64,000 bases of DNA from Camellia lanceoleosa (lineage: Eukaryota; Streptophyta; Magnoliopsida; Ericales; Theaceae). Shown piece after piece: positions 9,850-21,199 of this stretch (its first letter is position 1; every line of letters begins with the position of its first letter). Below the pieces are notes generated by a model. It saw nothing but the letters and a program-made list of their open reading frames with translations. It was not told the DNA's origin and ran no database searches. Both the position numbers and the translations under genes were made by a program. The DNA lies in the NCBI GenBank assembly GCA_025200525.1, contig JANUSC010000375.1:62001-126000 (forward strand). The letters are read 5' to 3'.

Positions 9850-11768
9850 TGTAACGCCTTGAAACAAATACGACAATAACTAAAAACAATATAAATCAGA
9901 GTATGAGATCCTTCTATTACATAAGATTTAGTTGTATAAAAGAGTACCACATGCGAATATACATTCATAAGTCCTAACCCTGAATCTATAGCATGTGACG
10001 ACACCAAAGGTATGAAATAGAAGTTAAACAAATAATTAAAATGCCCTGAAGGCTACAACTTCCCAAGACTATACTTGGTTACTTCAAAATGGATTTAAAT
10101 CCAATACATATAAAGCCCTAGGCATGTACAAAATAATAACAAGTAAACAAAATGAAGCCTTTGCTCCAATCCTCCCAAGCTATTGCCTTGGAGGAGGCAT
10201 CTCACCAATACCTGAAAATGGTTTTCCCATATAGGGTGAACCAAATCCCAGTAGAAATAATCCAACACAGTATATGAATCTTAATAAAGATATAAGGTTT
10301 TATGCACATGCAATGCCCATAGCAAAACATTTTGCATTTTCTTTCCAAAAATGATGCCATGCTCAATCTATATCACAATTCTCAAAGTCATGCTTTTTAT
10401 AAAAGAAAACAATAGGGAAAATCTCAAACCAATACAACTTTTCACGAATATTTCGTCCACGAGAAACCGTCAAATGGCACCCATGTAAACGTAGTCTATA
10501 TAAGTACTACTATTGTCATTTTATGGATAATTCATCGGAGGGAATTGGCACCCATGTATACGCGCGTTTTTTGCGACTTTCATCTTGGACACACAGCCCA
10601 ACTTAATTTGGTGATACACACATTTTTCCAATATTCACCTATTTTTCTGAGCGACAATGTTCAATGCACATGGATGAGAAATTAGTTTCAATTCACCTAA
10701 TCCTCATACAATTTCTACAACAAGCATAGCTATCCTCCATCAATAGTCCAAAATAGATATTTATAAACAGATATAAAATCTCCAATACCGATAAACTTTC
10801 CAAAATTTAAGATGTGAGCGACAATGCATATCCAACTCCACCATCTATATCAATATCCATACAATTTCACATTTCCAACACCATTTCCATTTATTTATAC
10901 AAAATAAATATTTGAGACGTTTAGGGAAAAACTTTTTTTCTCTCAAAATCCATTCCAAGTACAAAATCAATAGTTTTATCACAACTCAACCTCATTTCCA
11001 TTCTCAAAACCATTTTCAATACATCCATTTGAAAACCTCTATTTTGATTTTAAATCAAAACCCTAGGTTTGTTCAAAATCCTCCATATCACAAGATTGTT
11101 TTATACAAGCAAATAGTTAAGTTAAAAATCATAAAAGAGTGTAAAGAATCCTTGCCTCGAAGCTAGAAAACCAAGGAAGGAAAGGAGAAACCTCAAAGAA
11201 GTCGAAATCCAACTTTTCTCTGATGAAAACGAAGCTCTAAGTGAGCTCTACCTTTTTAACAAGGGAGTAGGGTGGAGAAATAAGTAGTTCTTGGTGCATT
11301 TGTAAAGAGAGTAAGTTCTAAAGAGAGGAGCTCTAGATTTAGGGTATTGAAATGTTTTGAGAGAGAAAGAGATGAAAAAGTGATGTAAAAAGTGACTTTT
11401 ACAAGCTGATATACGCACAGTCTGCTTGAGCACAAGACGTGACGCTCGAGTGTTCAGACCCAATAAGTTGCACTGCTCGAGGGTAGGAAGTGATGCTCGA
11501 GCGTAGAATATACACTCCCAGTAGTTTCACAGACAGAAGACTATAGCTCGAGCGCAAGAAGGGCCGCTCGAGCGCACGACTGCTCGAGCATAAGAAACAC
11601 CGCTCGAGCGTAGAATACACTCTCCTAGTAGTTTTGCAGGCCTGCAAAAGTACTGAGAATTCGCAAAGACCGCTCGAGCGCAAGAATTGACGTTCGAGCA
11701 TAAGAGAAAAATTTTGGGCAACAAGGTTTTTGAAAAACAAGGCACCAACCTGTTCCGAACACAACCAA
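9850..11768 (-). repeat. Truncated LTR-like fragment (Del/Tekay-type)
   Basis: The left edge TGTAACGCC is a common Ty3/gypsy LTR terminus, reading GGCGTTACA on the minus strand. The first 700 bp carry phrases like those of the inverted LTR at 128-826 (a CCCAGTAGAAATAA stretch against CCCAGTGAATAA; a CACCCATGTA stretch against CACATGTATG), suggesting minus orientation. The right part carries the same paired palindromes as the first element. It is interrupted by the insertion at 11774. Its right end is not recognisable and no matching duplication was found, so extent and orientation are tentative. Confidence 0.5.
11423..11700. repeat. Second set of five palindrome pairs, 20-bp spacing
   Basis: Near-palindromic 10-mers start at 11423/11443, 11474/11494, 11545/11565, 11581/11601 and 11671/11691. 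Every pair again has exactly 20 bp between starts. Pair distances (51, 71, 36, 90 bp) differ from the first element. Intra-pair spacers are purine-rich on the plus strand (CAAGACGTGA, TAGGAAGTGA, CAAGAAGGGC). A spacer phrase AGTAGTTTTGCAGGC is shared with 6483-6756, showing common origin of the cluster. Confidence 0.85.
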
Positions 11769-11773
11769 CACGT
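11769..11773. other. Target site duplication CACGT (left of LTR6)
   Basis: CACGT lies before the LTR edge TGTAGCTGG. CACAT follows the other end of the same LTR at 57885-57889. The single mismatch is a CpG-to-CpA change, as expected from old methylated DNA. Confidence 0.6.
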
Positions 11774-12212
11774 TGTAGCTGGTTTTTTCGTGCTCCTCGA
11801 AGGGGTTTAGTCTCCTCGGATACGATAGCCCTACAGTTCGGACTCCCGTGGTTCTAAATCTAGTTTCACAAGTGCAATGTGAAACAAAAAAACACAAATG
11901 AGAGTCCAAATTCGGCAAATCTTAGAAAATTCATTTATTATCGGAGATGCTGAAAATGAACTGCATTGCTAGATTTCAGAGTCGCTACCTAAATATTTTG
12001 GAGAAATTTAGGAAACCCGTAACTCCTGCCAAAAGCCACTTGTCTGTCATCACCAAAGTGTCTCGGCTCGGGAACTTAGGTATGAGAGGGGAAGGTCATG
12101 AATTGAGTACCTTACTCACCCAATCAAAGATAGGCCTCTACTAATCATGATGTGATTTTTATGTATAGTATATGCTCTTGTTCTGATTATTAATGCTAAC
12201 TTACTATGTGAG
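11774..12212 (-). repeat. Solo Tat/Ogre-like LTR6, left part (U5 side)
   Basis: The sequence contains the family phrases AGAGTCGCTACCTAAATATTTT, GGAGAAATTTAGGAAACCC and CATCACCAAAGTG, shared with the four array LTRs. It stops at ...CTTACTATGTGAG. The missing remainder continues at 55098 with GTGAGGCACATAAAA, so a later insertion with TSD GTGAG split it. Joined length is about 3.2 kb. No internal region adjoins either end, so it is a solo LTR left by LTR-LTR recombination. The small frame at 11947-12144 is LTR sequence. Confidence 0.8.
12208..12212. other. Target site duplication GTGAG (left of LTR5)
   Basis: GTGAG here and at 55098-55102 flank the second solo LTR. Removing everything between restores the family phrase CTTACTATGTGAGGCACA, which matches the undisturbed ACTATGTGATGCGCACAAC phrase of the array LTRs. 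Confidence 0.85.
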
Positions 12213-13415
12213 TATGGACGCGCCCCGAGGGCTTCGTGCTAAAGTTTAGACTCAAATTGTCACGGTTCTTAATCTGATCTCACAATGTGTGATGTGAGAT
12301 TGATAAATCACCAAAGAGTTCAAATCCGGCAAATCGTTTTGGAAAACTGATTTTTATAAAAAAAAAAAAAAAAAAGTGCCAAACATGGACTGCTTTGCCA
12401 GATACAGAGTCGCCACCTAAATATTTTATTTTTGGGAAAATGTAGGAAACCCTGACTCGTTGCCTAAGGCCACGTGTTCGTCATCACCAAAGTTGTCTCG
12501 GCTCGGAAACTTGGGTACGATTGGGGAAGATCATCTATGAGCACCCTCGCTCGTCCGATCAAAGATTGGCCTGTACTAAACATGATATTTTGTTTTTGAA
12601 AACACATGTGCTCTTATTCCGGTTAATTAGCTAATCTTACTATGTGATGCACATGGCAAACAAGTATAAACTAGATCGCCTAATTTGGAACAAAGCATTG
12701 CATATCCGTTTGTTTGGAAATAGTTTGAAGTTTGCTACTTGCAAGTAGGCTAAAACACGGATTTCAATGAATTGTTCCAATTCAAGTAATTCAACCTTCA
12801 CCCACAGGCATTCAGGTAGTTATATCACATAAGCAATTAGCCTCATGGCAAGCATGCTTTCATGGCAACATTAACACACATGCAGTATGCTAAAGCGTAA
12901 ACTCTCACAGTGTACTCTGAGCCAAAACAAAGAACTAGTTAGAAATCAACGTATGATCTTAGTTCATGTTAGGATGGCTAATGCAACATATGCGAAAATG
13001 CAACTAAAATAGGCTCAGCTATTCTAGAATGTCATGTGAAATGCAACAATTGATACATGTATTCAGATAGGAATTGAAGTACAATACAGTTAGTATGGTG
13101 CGCCGAGCCCGGTGCATGCAATACTGATAAATGGATGCAAGCATGCAAGCATGAGGTATGCTAAATGAAACATGCCCTAAAACTAACCATTGTAAGCGGT
13201 TAAGTAAAAGGGAGAAAGAAATACGGGTTGGAAGACATGCATCACACACATGCACGCTTATTATAACAATACGCCCTCTCAAAGGAGGGACCAAATAAGA
13301 AGCTAACTAGCTAATCTAAGCTAATTAAACTAATTACTACACAACGAATTAATTAACTAATCCTAGTTAACTAATTATTACACAACAATTGAAATAGCTA
13401 AACACATTAGCTAAT
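12213..13415 (-). repeat. Solo Tat/Ogre-like LTR5, left part (U5 side)
   Basis: It begins TATGGACGCGCC, a diverged form of the family U5 edge, and runs through the shared 'gccaaacatggactgctt' and 'agagtcgccacc' phrases. An 18-base A run is at 12358-12375. It is interrupted at CTAAT (13411-13415) by the tandem array and continues at 51142. Total length is about 5.15 kb, longer than the array LTRs because its middle part is expanded. No coding sequence. Confidence 0.85.
13411..13415. other. Target site duplication CTAAT (left of array)
   Basis: CTAAT precedes TGTAACACG at the left edge of the first array LTR and recurs at 51142-51146 directly after TCTACA, the right edge of the fourth LTR. One duplication for a 37.7-kb, seven-part array means a single integration event. 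Confidence 0.95.
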
Positions 13416-14674
13416 TGTAACACGTCCGCGGGGGGGAACCTCGCGCTACAGTTCGGACTCCCTTTTTGTGTCGGTTCTAAATCTAAACCAAAGAGTCCAA
13501 ATCCGGCAAATCGTTTGAGAAAACAGATTTTTTTGAAAAGTAGTGCCAAACATGGACTGCTTTGCGGTTCTGAGTCGCCACCTAAATATTTTTAAAATGG
13601 GAAATTTAGGAAACCCGACTCGGTCAAGGCCACGTGTCCGCTCATCACCAAAGTGGTCTTGGCTCGAGCTTGGGTACGATCGGGAAGGTCACTATGAGCA
13701 CCCCTTTCGCCCGTCAAGACCGCCTCTACTAACCGTGATATCCGTTTTGAAAACTTTATGCGTTCTTATTCCGGTTATTAACCTAGAATTACTATGTGAT
13801 GCGACAACACAAAAGTATAGACCAGATCGCCTAACTTGGAAATAAACATTGCATATCCGCTTTGTCTCAAAAACGTGTTGTTTTCTTTTGCTACTACTTA
13901 AGTAGGCTAAAATTGATTTCAACGAGTTGTTCCAACTCGTGCAATCCAACCTCCACCCACGTGCATTCAAACAGCTTTATCATGTAAGCACTTAGCATGG
14001 CAAGCATACCGTCATGGTAAACATTCACACGCATGCGATATGCTAAAGCCATAAAACTTACATCGACTCGTGCCAAAAACAGTAAACTAGTTAGCAAACA
14101 TGCATGACCTAGTTCATGTTAAGTGGCTAATGCGACACATACAAGAGTGTAATCTAAACAGGCTCGGCTAACCCTAAACATGGCACATGAGATGCAACAA
14201 CTATCACATATTCAATTTGGAATTGAAAGTACGATGCGGTTTGCATGATGTGCCAAGCCCGATGTATGTAAACGAATGCATGAATGCACGCATGCATTGC
14301 ATAAGGTATGCTAAAATAAACATGCCCTAGTCCATTACCATAAGCAGGTAAATAAAAGGGTTAGAAAGAAATGGGGGTTGGAAGACATACATCCACTCAC
14401 GCACACTTATTACAATTTTGCCCTCGCTCGAAGGGACCAAAATAATAATATAGTCCAACGAATAAATGAATCAATTATTACAAATTCTAATTACTAAATT
14501 TAAAGCAAAATAAATGCAATGGGGGCCTCAGCCCTGCCTTGGGATGCGCGAATGATGGATGCTTGATCCGACTTGCCCGGAAAACCTGCATCGTACATGC
14601 CAAGCTTCGCTTTTACTACCGCCTCTCCAAAAATTCCCAAAGTTTGAATACCTCCCAAATGATCTCAAATACCC

Positions 14675-14775
14675 CACCGGGGAAGAGCTCATCGTCGCTT
14701 GTATTGGCCATCGGCTTCTTGGTGGTTATCGGCACAAACAAAGTGCCGATCGGCACATTATATCGCCGGTCGTGA
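14675..14775. repeat. LTR1 palindrome array, transcribed side
   Basis: Degenerate GCCGATCGGC-type words recur at about 20-bp steps (TGGCCATCGGC, GTTATCGGC, GCCGATCGGC, then a damaged GCCGGTCG). It matches the cleaner copy in LTR4 at 48644-48750. It lies about 1.9 kb downstream of the TATA box on the minus strand. Confidence 0.7.
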
Positions 14776-16095
14776 AGTCCCCGGCAGACAGATTGACAAA
14801 GAAGAAGAAGACAAAGAATGCATGGCATGGGTTTTGGGGACATGTAAGCATGGTCATTGCCTCCTATCATGCTTGGGGACTCAAGGAGGTAAGACTCTTG
14901 GTTCTTGGGCCACCAATGGTGCATTTTGATGCATGATAACCCTAAGAACCAAGGTTGCATTTTGATATGAAAATGCATGCAACACAAAATGCTAACCAAG
15001 TCCCTATCATGACAATATCAAGGGCCTTAGTGACATGGGAATTGAGGTGTGTTTTGTCACCTGGAGTACAAACACCCCTCAATTCCCATACTTGATTTGA
15101 CACCCCAAACCAAGTGATGAAATGCCACTATGCAAACATGCAAACATGCAAACTAGGATGTTAGCAAATTAAGTACCACACAACTAACACATTAGTCATG
15201 CAAAATGCTAGAATGTAAAAAGAGGCTAGTGTGATACAAAAATGAGCTAAGTATGCAATGGGATCAACCAAGTATGCAACTAGCATGTGCTCAAGACTTC
15301 ATTGACCAAACATGCAACAACCATGAAATGAGCATGCAATGGTGGACCAAACACAATGAGGTAGCCCTCAAACTCCTCTAAAATAGTGGCAAAATATGCC
15401 TCAAAACATGATTAAAATGCTACACAAGCATGCTAGTCAATGGACCTAAGTCTAAGGCACCAAAGAGAGTAACTTGACACCACTTACACAACCACTCATG
15501 GCATGCATCTAACAACCAAAAACAGACTTTTAGCATGGAAAATGGCACCCAAACCCTCTTGATGGCAACCCCAAAATGCACTAAACATGGAAGCATGCAC
15601 AATGCTCTTCTCAAGGCATAAAAGACCAACAATTCAAAGCATGGATAGGATGGTAAATAGAGGTTCTTGAACATGATATGAGGACTGAAATACCACCCAT
15701 AATGATGCCAAATCATGAGATCAAGACAAGCTAAACATACTAGAGCTCCATACAAGCAAGGCCTACAAGCCAAAATGCAAGACAACTAAAAGAAGCATGC
15801 CAAAGGGGCCAAAACAAAGTGGCTCACAATTCCCTATACACAACAAGGTGATGCTCTTATCTTCATGCAACTAAGTTAAAACATGCAAGAATCATGGTCC
15901 CCAACGCATGGCATATTTCCAAGCATCAAGGAACATTACATAGCAAGCATGAGATACATGTTAAGGAGTACAAAACCAACTTAAAACAGAGGTGTAATAT
16001 GATCTAAAACACCCAAAAAGTCTCAAATGGAGCTAAATACGAGCATGCACACATGCTACTTCATGAGCCAAAAATGAAGGCAAACAAAGGGCCAA

Positions 16096-16172
16096 GGGAG
16101 AGGGTGTCTCTCCCTATATGAGACTTGAAACCACCTTCCTCACCAATCGAAAACCCACTTTTTGGTGGTGAG
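16096..16172 (-). other. LTR1 leader hairpins
   Basis: GGGAGAG, loop GGTGT, CTCTCCC at 16096-16114 forms a perfect 7-bp stem. The second hairpin (about 16138-16172) is mutated here but perfect in LTR4. Both would lie in the 5' leader of the transcript, about 520-600 bases after the TATA box. Confidence 0.6.
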
Positions 16173-16687
16173 AAGACCAAATCACCAAGTAAACAAAGCC
16201 TTAAGACAAGAGGGCTAAAGTGGCCAAAGCAAAGCCTAAGAAGGTGAGTTTTCACTCAAATCAAAAAGTGACCTTAATCAATGTTCTAGAGTAAGTAAAA
16301 ACAAGAGTTTTTTCAGTTATATACAAAGCTCAAAACACAAAGCAAGATGGGTAGAAACTAGTTGCAAAAAGGGGGAATCTAAAGTAAAGTGTTTACCCTT
16401 GAAGATCCCTTGAAGAACAAAGGTTCTAGCCACTCTCTAGTGATCAAAACCAGCTCAAAACCACAGCAATCAACCTCCCAAGTCTCTCAATCTCGAGCTA
16501 AGGTGTAAAGGTGTGTGTAATGGTGCAAAAGTAAGATAAAATCACACTTTTTGGCCTAAAATCACACACACAAGAGGAGAGAGAGGGAGAATATAGAGAG
16601 AGAAGATATATTACACAGATATATAGATATAAGCTCTGGTTTTGCCTTCCAAAATGCTAACCTTGAGCCAAGAGGAAGAGCTCTCCT

Positions 16688-16694
16688 CTTATAG
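16688..16694 (-). promoter_or_regulatory. LTR1 TATA box
   Basis: On the minus strand the sequence reads GCCTATAAGAGGAGAG, a good plant TATA box. It is conserved in LTR2 (about 27985-27991), LTR3 (39367-39373) and LTR4 (50674-50680), and in the older LTR5 (54190-54196) and LTR6 (about 57511-57517, CTATAAATA). Such conservation across diverged LTRs supports a real promoter. Confidence 0.75.
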
Positions 16695-16810
16695 GCAAGG
16701 AATACTTAGCCACTAAGCAAGCCAAGGGCTCATCCCTCCATACACGTGTATGGAGGGGAGCAAAAAACTTTACAGCTGCAAGAAAATATCTGATAAAGCA
16801 AGTGTACAGT

Positions 16811-16920
16811 GCTCGGCCGGCAAAGAGTGCCATTTTAAAAAAAAACAGTGCCGGTCGGCACAATAAAGTGCCGATAGAAGCTTCAGCCAGCCGGTGGCCT
16901 CTAGCCCCAGCCGGTGGTGT
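16811..16920. repeat. LTR1 palindrome array, promoter side
   Basis: GCCGGTCGGC-type words start at 16850, 16870, 16890 and 16910, exactly 20 bp apart (GCCGGTCGGC, GCCGATAGAA, GCCGGTGGCC, GCCGGTGGTG). Further related words lie at about 16811-16840. The array ends about 115 bp upstream of the TATA box in the direction of transcription, so it is placed like an enhancer. Confidence 0.85.
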
Positions 16921-17137
16921 GTAGGGATGCCTCATAAGGCATTCCATGCCCTTTCATGGCAAAACACAAGTGTTTGGTGCAAAACCAAACACAAATGGTC
17001 GAGTTCGGAGGTCCTGAGGCAAGGCGCGCGCAGCCGAGAACTCCGGGAACTCCAAACGAACACAAACATAGATAATCACCGAGTGTTCCAACGGTGACGT
17101 CCAAGTCTTGAGGACGGTCAAAAATGGGGTGTCTACA

Positions 17138-17150
17138 GTTGCCCCTCTTG
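17138..17150 (-). other. Polypurine tract of internal region 1
   Basis: On the minus strand CAAGAGGGGCAAC abuts the LTR start TGTAGACACC. Copies 2 and 3 read AAAGAGGGGCAA at 28425-28437 and 39793-39805. A polypurine tract primes plus-strand DNA during reverse transcription. Confidence 0.85.
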
Positions 17151-17414
17151 ATGTAACTCTAAGTCATAAGAATGACGGGAGTGAATGTCAAAGCCCGAGA
17201 GACCCATTTTTGACAAGGCCAAGACTTAGACAATCATGCAAAACAAGTAAGATATGCTACCAAGCGGGGGCAAAATGCAAGACAATGCACGGACATATCT
17301 TATGATCATGCAAAGAAAGTCAGACAGAGCACACATGCAACAGCTTTTAAGCTAGCATACACTGACTACACTGCAATGCAGAAAGGATGTAAGAGAATTA
17401 TGCGATTCTCACGA

Positions 17415-19404
17415 ACATGTGCGTTAGATACACAAAAGTGAACGAAGTGTGATAGATACACTAAGTGAACAAACATGTGTGATGGATACTCCAAAGTGAA
17501 GAGAGTGTGATGGATACACTATATGAACAAAGTGTGGTTGATACACTAAGTGAAGCAAAGTGTGACAAATACACAAAGCAAAACGAGTGTGATGGATACA
17601 CTAAGCAAATACGTGGTAGATACACTAAGCGAATGTGTGTGGTGGATATACAAAGGGAGCATGTGATAGATACAAAAAGTGAATGTGTGTGGTTGATACA
17701 CAAAGGGAGCATGTGATAGATACAAAAGGTGAATGTGTGTGGTAGATACACAAAGGGAGCACGTGATAGATACAAAAAGTGAATGTGTGTGGTAGATACA
17801 AAGCGAGTGTGTGATAGATACACTATATGAACGAAGTGTGATTGATACACTAAATGAATGAAGTGAGCAAAGCGTGATGGATACACAAAAAGGCACGCAC
17901 AAAGTGTGATAGATGCAAAGCGAGTGTGTGATAGATACACTATATGGACAAAGTGTAATTGATACACAATAGGTGAACACGAAGTGTGATCGATGCACTT
18001 AGTGAACAAGGTATGATTTGATATACTAAATGTGAACACGAAGTGTGATAGATGCACTAAGTGAACAAGTATGATGGATATACTGAATGTAAACACGAAG
18101 TGTGATAGATGCACTTAGTGAACAAGGTATGATTGATATACTAAATGTGAACACGAAGTGTGATAGATGCACTTAGTGAACAAGTATGATGGATATACTA
18201 AAGGTGAACACAAAGTGTGATAGATGCACTTAGTGAACAGGAGTATGATTGATATACTAAAGGTGAACACAAAGTGTGATAGATGCACTTAGTGAACAGG
18301 AGTATGATTGATATACTAAAGGTGAACACAAAGTGTGATAGATGCACTTAGTGAACAAGTATGATTGATATACTAAAAGTGAACACAAATATACTAAAAG
18401 TGAACACAAAGTGTGATAGATGTACTTAGTGAACAAGTATGATTGATATACTAAAAGTGAACACAAAGTGTGATAGATGCACTTAGTGAACAAGTATGAT
18501 TGATATACTAAAAGTGAACACAAAGTGTGATAGATGCACTTAGTGAACAAGTATGATTGATATACTAAAAGTGAACACAAAGTGTGATAGATGCACTTAG
18601 TGAACAAGTATGATTGATATACTAAAAGTGAACACAAAGTGTGATAGATGCACTTAGTGAACGAAGTGTGATTGATACACTAAATGAGAATATGTGCAAT
18701 AGATATACGAAATGAATGAAGTGTGATTGATACACTAAATGAGAATATGTGCAATAGATATACGAAATGAATGAAGTGTGATTGATACACTAAATGAGAA
18801 TATGTGCAATAGATATCCGAAATGAATGAAGTGTGATTGATACACTAAATGAGAATATGTGCAATAGATATACGAAATGAATGAAGTGTGATTGATACAC
18901 TAAATGAGAATATGTGCGTGATAGATACACAAAAGGTAACGAAGTGTGATGGATACACTAAGGTAATTAAAGTGAATATGTGCGGCATAGATACACTAAA
19001 GGTAATGAAGTGTGAGGGATACACTAAAGTAATTGAAGTGAACATGTGTGAGAGATACATAAAATGAAAGAAGTGTGATTGATACACTAAGTGAAGAGAG
19101 TGTGATTGATACACTAATGTAATGAAGTGTGTGGTTGATACACTAAATGAAATGAAATGTGTGATTGATACATTTGCAATAAAGTGTGTGATTGATACAC
19201 TGAATGCAATAAAGTGTGTGATTGATACACTAAAGTGGGAATGGGTGTGATAGATACATAAAATGAGAATGTGTGTGATTGATACACAAAATGAGAGAAG
19301 TGTGATTGATACACTAAGTAAACATGTGATAGATACATGAAGCAAATAGAGTGTGATTGATTCACAAAGTGAACGAAGTGTGATCGATACTCTAAGTGAA
19401 TGAT
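17415..19404 (-). repeat. 3' untranslated satellite, copy 1
   Basis: About 2 kb built from a 27-30 bp motif of the form GTGTGATNGATACACTAAGTGAA. Around 18190-18660 it is a regular 57-bp dimer repeat, and at about 18661-18915 a regular 55-bp repeat. The rest is irregular. Because 57 is divisible by three, long minus-strand frames with a 19-residue period (SLLVYQSYLFTKCIYHTLC) arise; they also have sister frames and are not genes. Variable tandem repeats in the 3' untranslated region are known for Tat/Ogre elements and can seed satellites. Confidence 0.9.
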
Positions 19405-20820
19405 CTCGAACGGAACTTTTTTGAAGGAACCGTACATACAATATCGTGCATGAATGAGAAAGAAACTTGATAGGTACAATGCATTACAATGCATGATGCT
19501 TAAGAAAAGCAAAAGAGGACAAAGCGGCGCTTAGAAAGCACCTCATTGGCAAGACTTGAAGAGGTACATCCGGAATACAATCTCGGAATTTACTGAAGTT
19601 GAAACAAACTCAGATACCCGACGTTTTCCTCTTTTGCTTTTACTTTGCAGTCCGGAACCACATAGCTTCAAATAGGTCCTGGTTTTACTGTTCACACTTA
19701 TCGGGGTGGGCCTGCAGCTTTTCTGAAAGAATGAATCTGTTTTGCACAAATGTGGAGAATGGCACTAAGACTGAAAGCACAAGATGATTTGATTGCCTTT
19801 TTTGAAATTAAGAAATGAGTTCTCAACCGGGTATTGAGCCTACGACTGAACACAGCGAACAAGACTCAACAAACAAAAACAAAGGTAAACAACCTAAACA
19901 CATCTATTGACACTCGAAACGACTCAAAACAAGAATCGAAACAGACAAAACAAAACACAAGACTCAAATGTGCACAGGGAGCCTGTTTCACCGGGTATTA
20001 ATTCCCACCCTTTTTCATTTGTGATTCTCACATTGCTCGCCCTCAAGCTCTGCTTTTCCAAAAAGCCCTTTTTCTCACTTTTTCTCTCGCACATCTCTAT
20101 TCTTCAATCTCTCATTTTTCATCCCTCCCCGTGAGTGGTTGGTGGATAGACAAGAAGTTGCAGGGTCTTGCCCCTAGCATTCTGCAAGATTCTTTTTCTT
20201 CTGCACACAGCAGTGAACTTTCCCACAGAGGGGTTGCGCCACAACTGGGTGTGTAGCAAATCTGTAGTTGACATCGGTTGATGATGCCCTGCTGGGGAGT
20301 TTGGACGAGGTTAGATCTGTCCAGATGAGGAAGTGGAACATCTTGATCCATTCCAATTCATGCTTCGCACTTGACTTGATACCTCGTTGCTTGGAGGATG
20401 AGAGAGCTTTCAGCCCTTTTTGCTAACTTCAGTTGTGCCCTCTTCTGGTAGGTAGATTGCCCTTCTTGGCGAGTATGTTGAAAATGGGGAAAAGACAGAA
20501 CACCTGACTCAACTGTGCCCTTAGTTCATCATTTTGACCATTTTTTTTGGTTTTAAAACAATTTTGACCAACATGAAAGTTAGATTAACATGCTTATTCA
20601 ACTTTTGATTTGAAATCATGCAAGTCAGGATGTGTTAATCGAAAATTTTCCTTTTTTGGGTCCAAGAAAATGGTCCAGTTTTGGAAAAATGGAATGATTT
20701 TTGAGAGAATAGTCAACCTCAGTAAAAATTCTCAAAAACTATTTTTTGCAAACGGCCAATGCTCAACAAGCACGAAACCTACTCTTGAGATGCGCAACCT
20801 CGGATCCATAAGCAATGGAA

Positions 20821-20925
20821 AATTGCCCCTTGTCTGAAGGACACTGCATGGCAACGGAAAGTTGCCCCTTGTTTGAAGTGACACCGCGACGTTTTGAATG
20901 GCAACGGAAAGTTGCCCCTTGTTTG
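20821..20925 (-). repeat. Three extra polypurine-like motifs
   Basis: Near-identical words start at 20821, 20861 and 20911 (plus strand GTTGCCCCTTGTTT or a variant). On the minus strand they read AAACAAGGGGCAAC, close to the true polypurine tract AAAGAGGGGCAAC. Two are preceded by GGCAACGGAAA. The triplet recurs at 32135, 32175, 32225 and 43502, 43543, 43590. Confidence 0.7.
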
Positions 20926-21199
20926 GATAGCATCGCAGCGTACTTGTAGTCAGTCCTTAGAGCGACGAATACAACTAGACTCTCGGATACAGAGGAGACA
21001 AAGAAGACCAGAACCATCGCATGGACACAATCGAATTTGAATTGTTTTATGGCTGGACTTCAGAATGAAGTTGCCCACGTATCCCAAACATGGGAATCAA
21101 GCCTTACGTAGTTCGGGGTTAAGGTACACTCGGGTATTTAACCTCTCATTTTTATGCTCTAATTTTTGCCAAGGCGCCTATTGCAGGTTTTCGACCTTG

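Larger units (their letters stand above)
13416..17137 (-). repeat. Array LTR1 (about 3.72 kb)
   Basis: Runs from TGTAACACGTCCGCGGGG at left to GGTGTCTACA at right, so on the minus strand it starts TGTAGACACC. It is the 3' LTR of internal region 1. It contains a TATA box at 16688-16694, palindrome arrays near 14675-14775 and 16811-16920, and leader hairpins at 16096-16172. Frames such as 15420-15785 recur in all four LTRs and lack protein features. It shares some single-base variants with LTR4 and not with LTR2 or LTR3. Confidence 0.95.

Noticed and set aside
9850..11872. CAAGT at 9845-9849 and 11868-11872 as target duplication of the LTR-like fragment
   Set aside because: The right CAAGT lies inside the Tat-like LTR6 phrase shared with other LTRs (TCACAAGTGCAATG against TCACAAAGTGCAATG at 58037), so the match is chance.
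14616..14999. Frames of 116-135 codons around the palindrome array in each LTR (14559-14936, 25827-26234, 37427-37777, 48536-48916)
   Set aside because: Open on both strands and different between copies because of the motif-linked indels; no recognisable protein.
15420..15785. 121-codon minus-strand frame conserved in all four array LTRs (also 38094-38459, 49401-49766)
   Set aside because: Identity between copies reflects recent duplication of the LTR. Composition is Cys/Leu/His-rich without domain signature, and the frame is shortened by a one-base change in LTR2. It lies within an LTR.
17415..19404. CRISPR-like array of short repeats
   Set aside because: The repeats are contiguous head-to-tail degenerate units without unique spacers, in a plant retrotransposon; this is a tandem satellite.
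17461..19441. Long minus-strand frames of 150-217 codons over the satellite (repeats at 28762-30858 and 40090-42234)
   Set aside because: They arise because the 57-bp repeat is a multiple of three and has few stops on that strand; several overlapping frames are open at once, and residues repeat with a 19-residue period. No start context or protein features.
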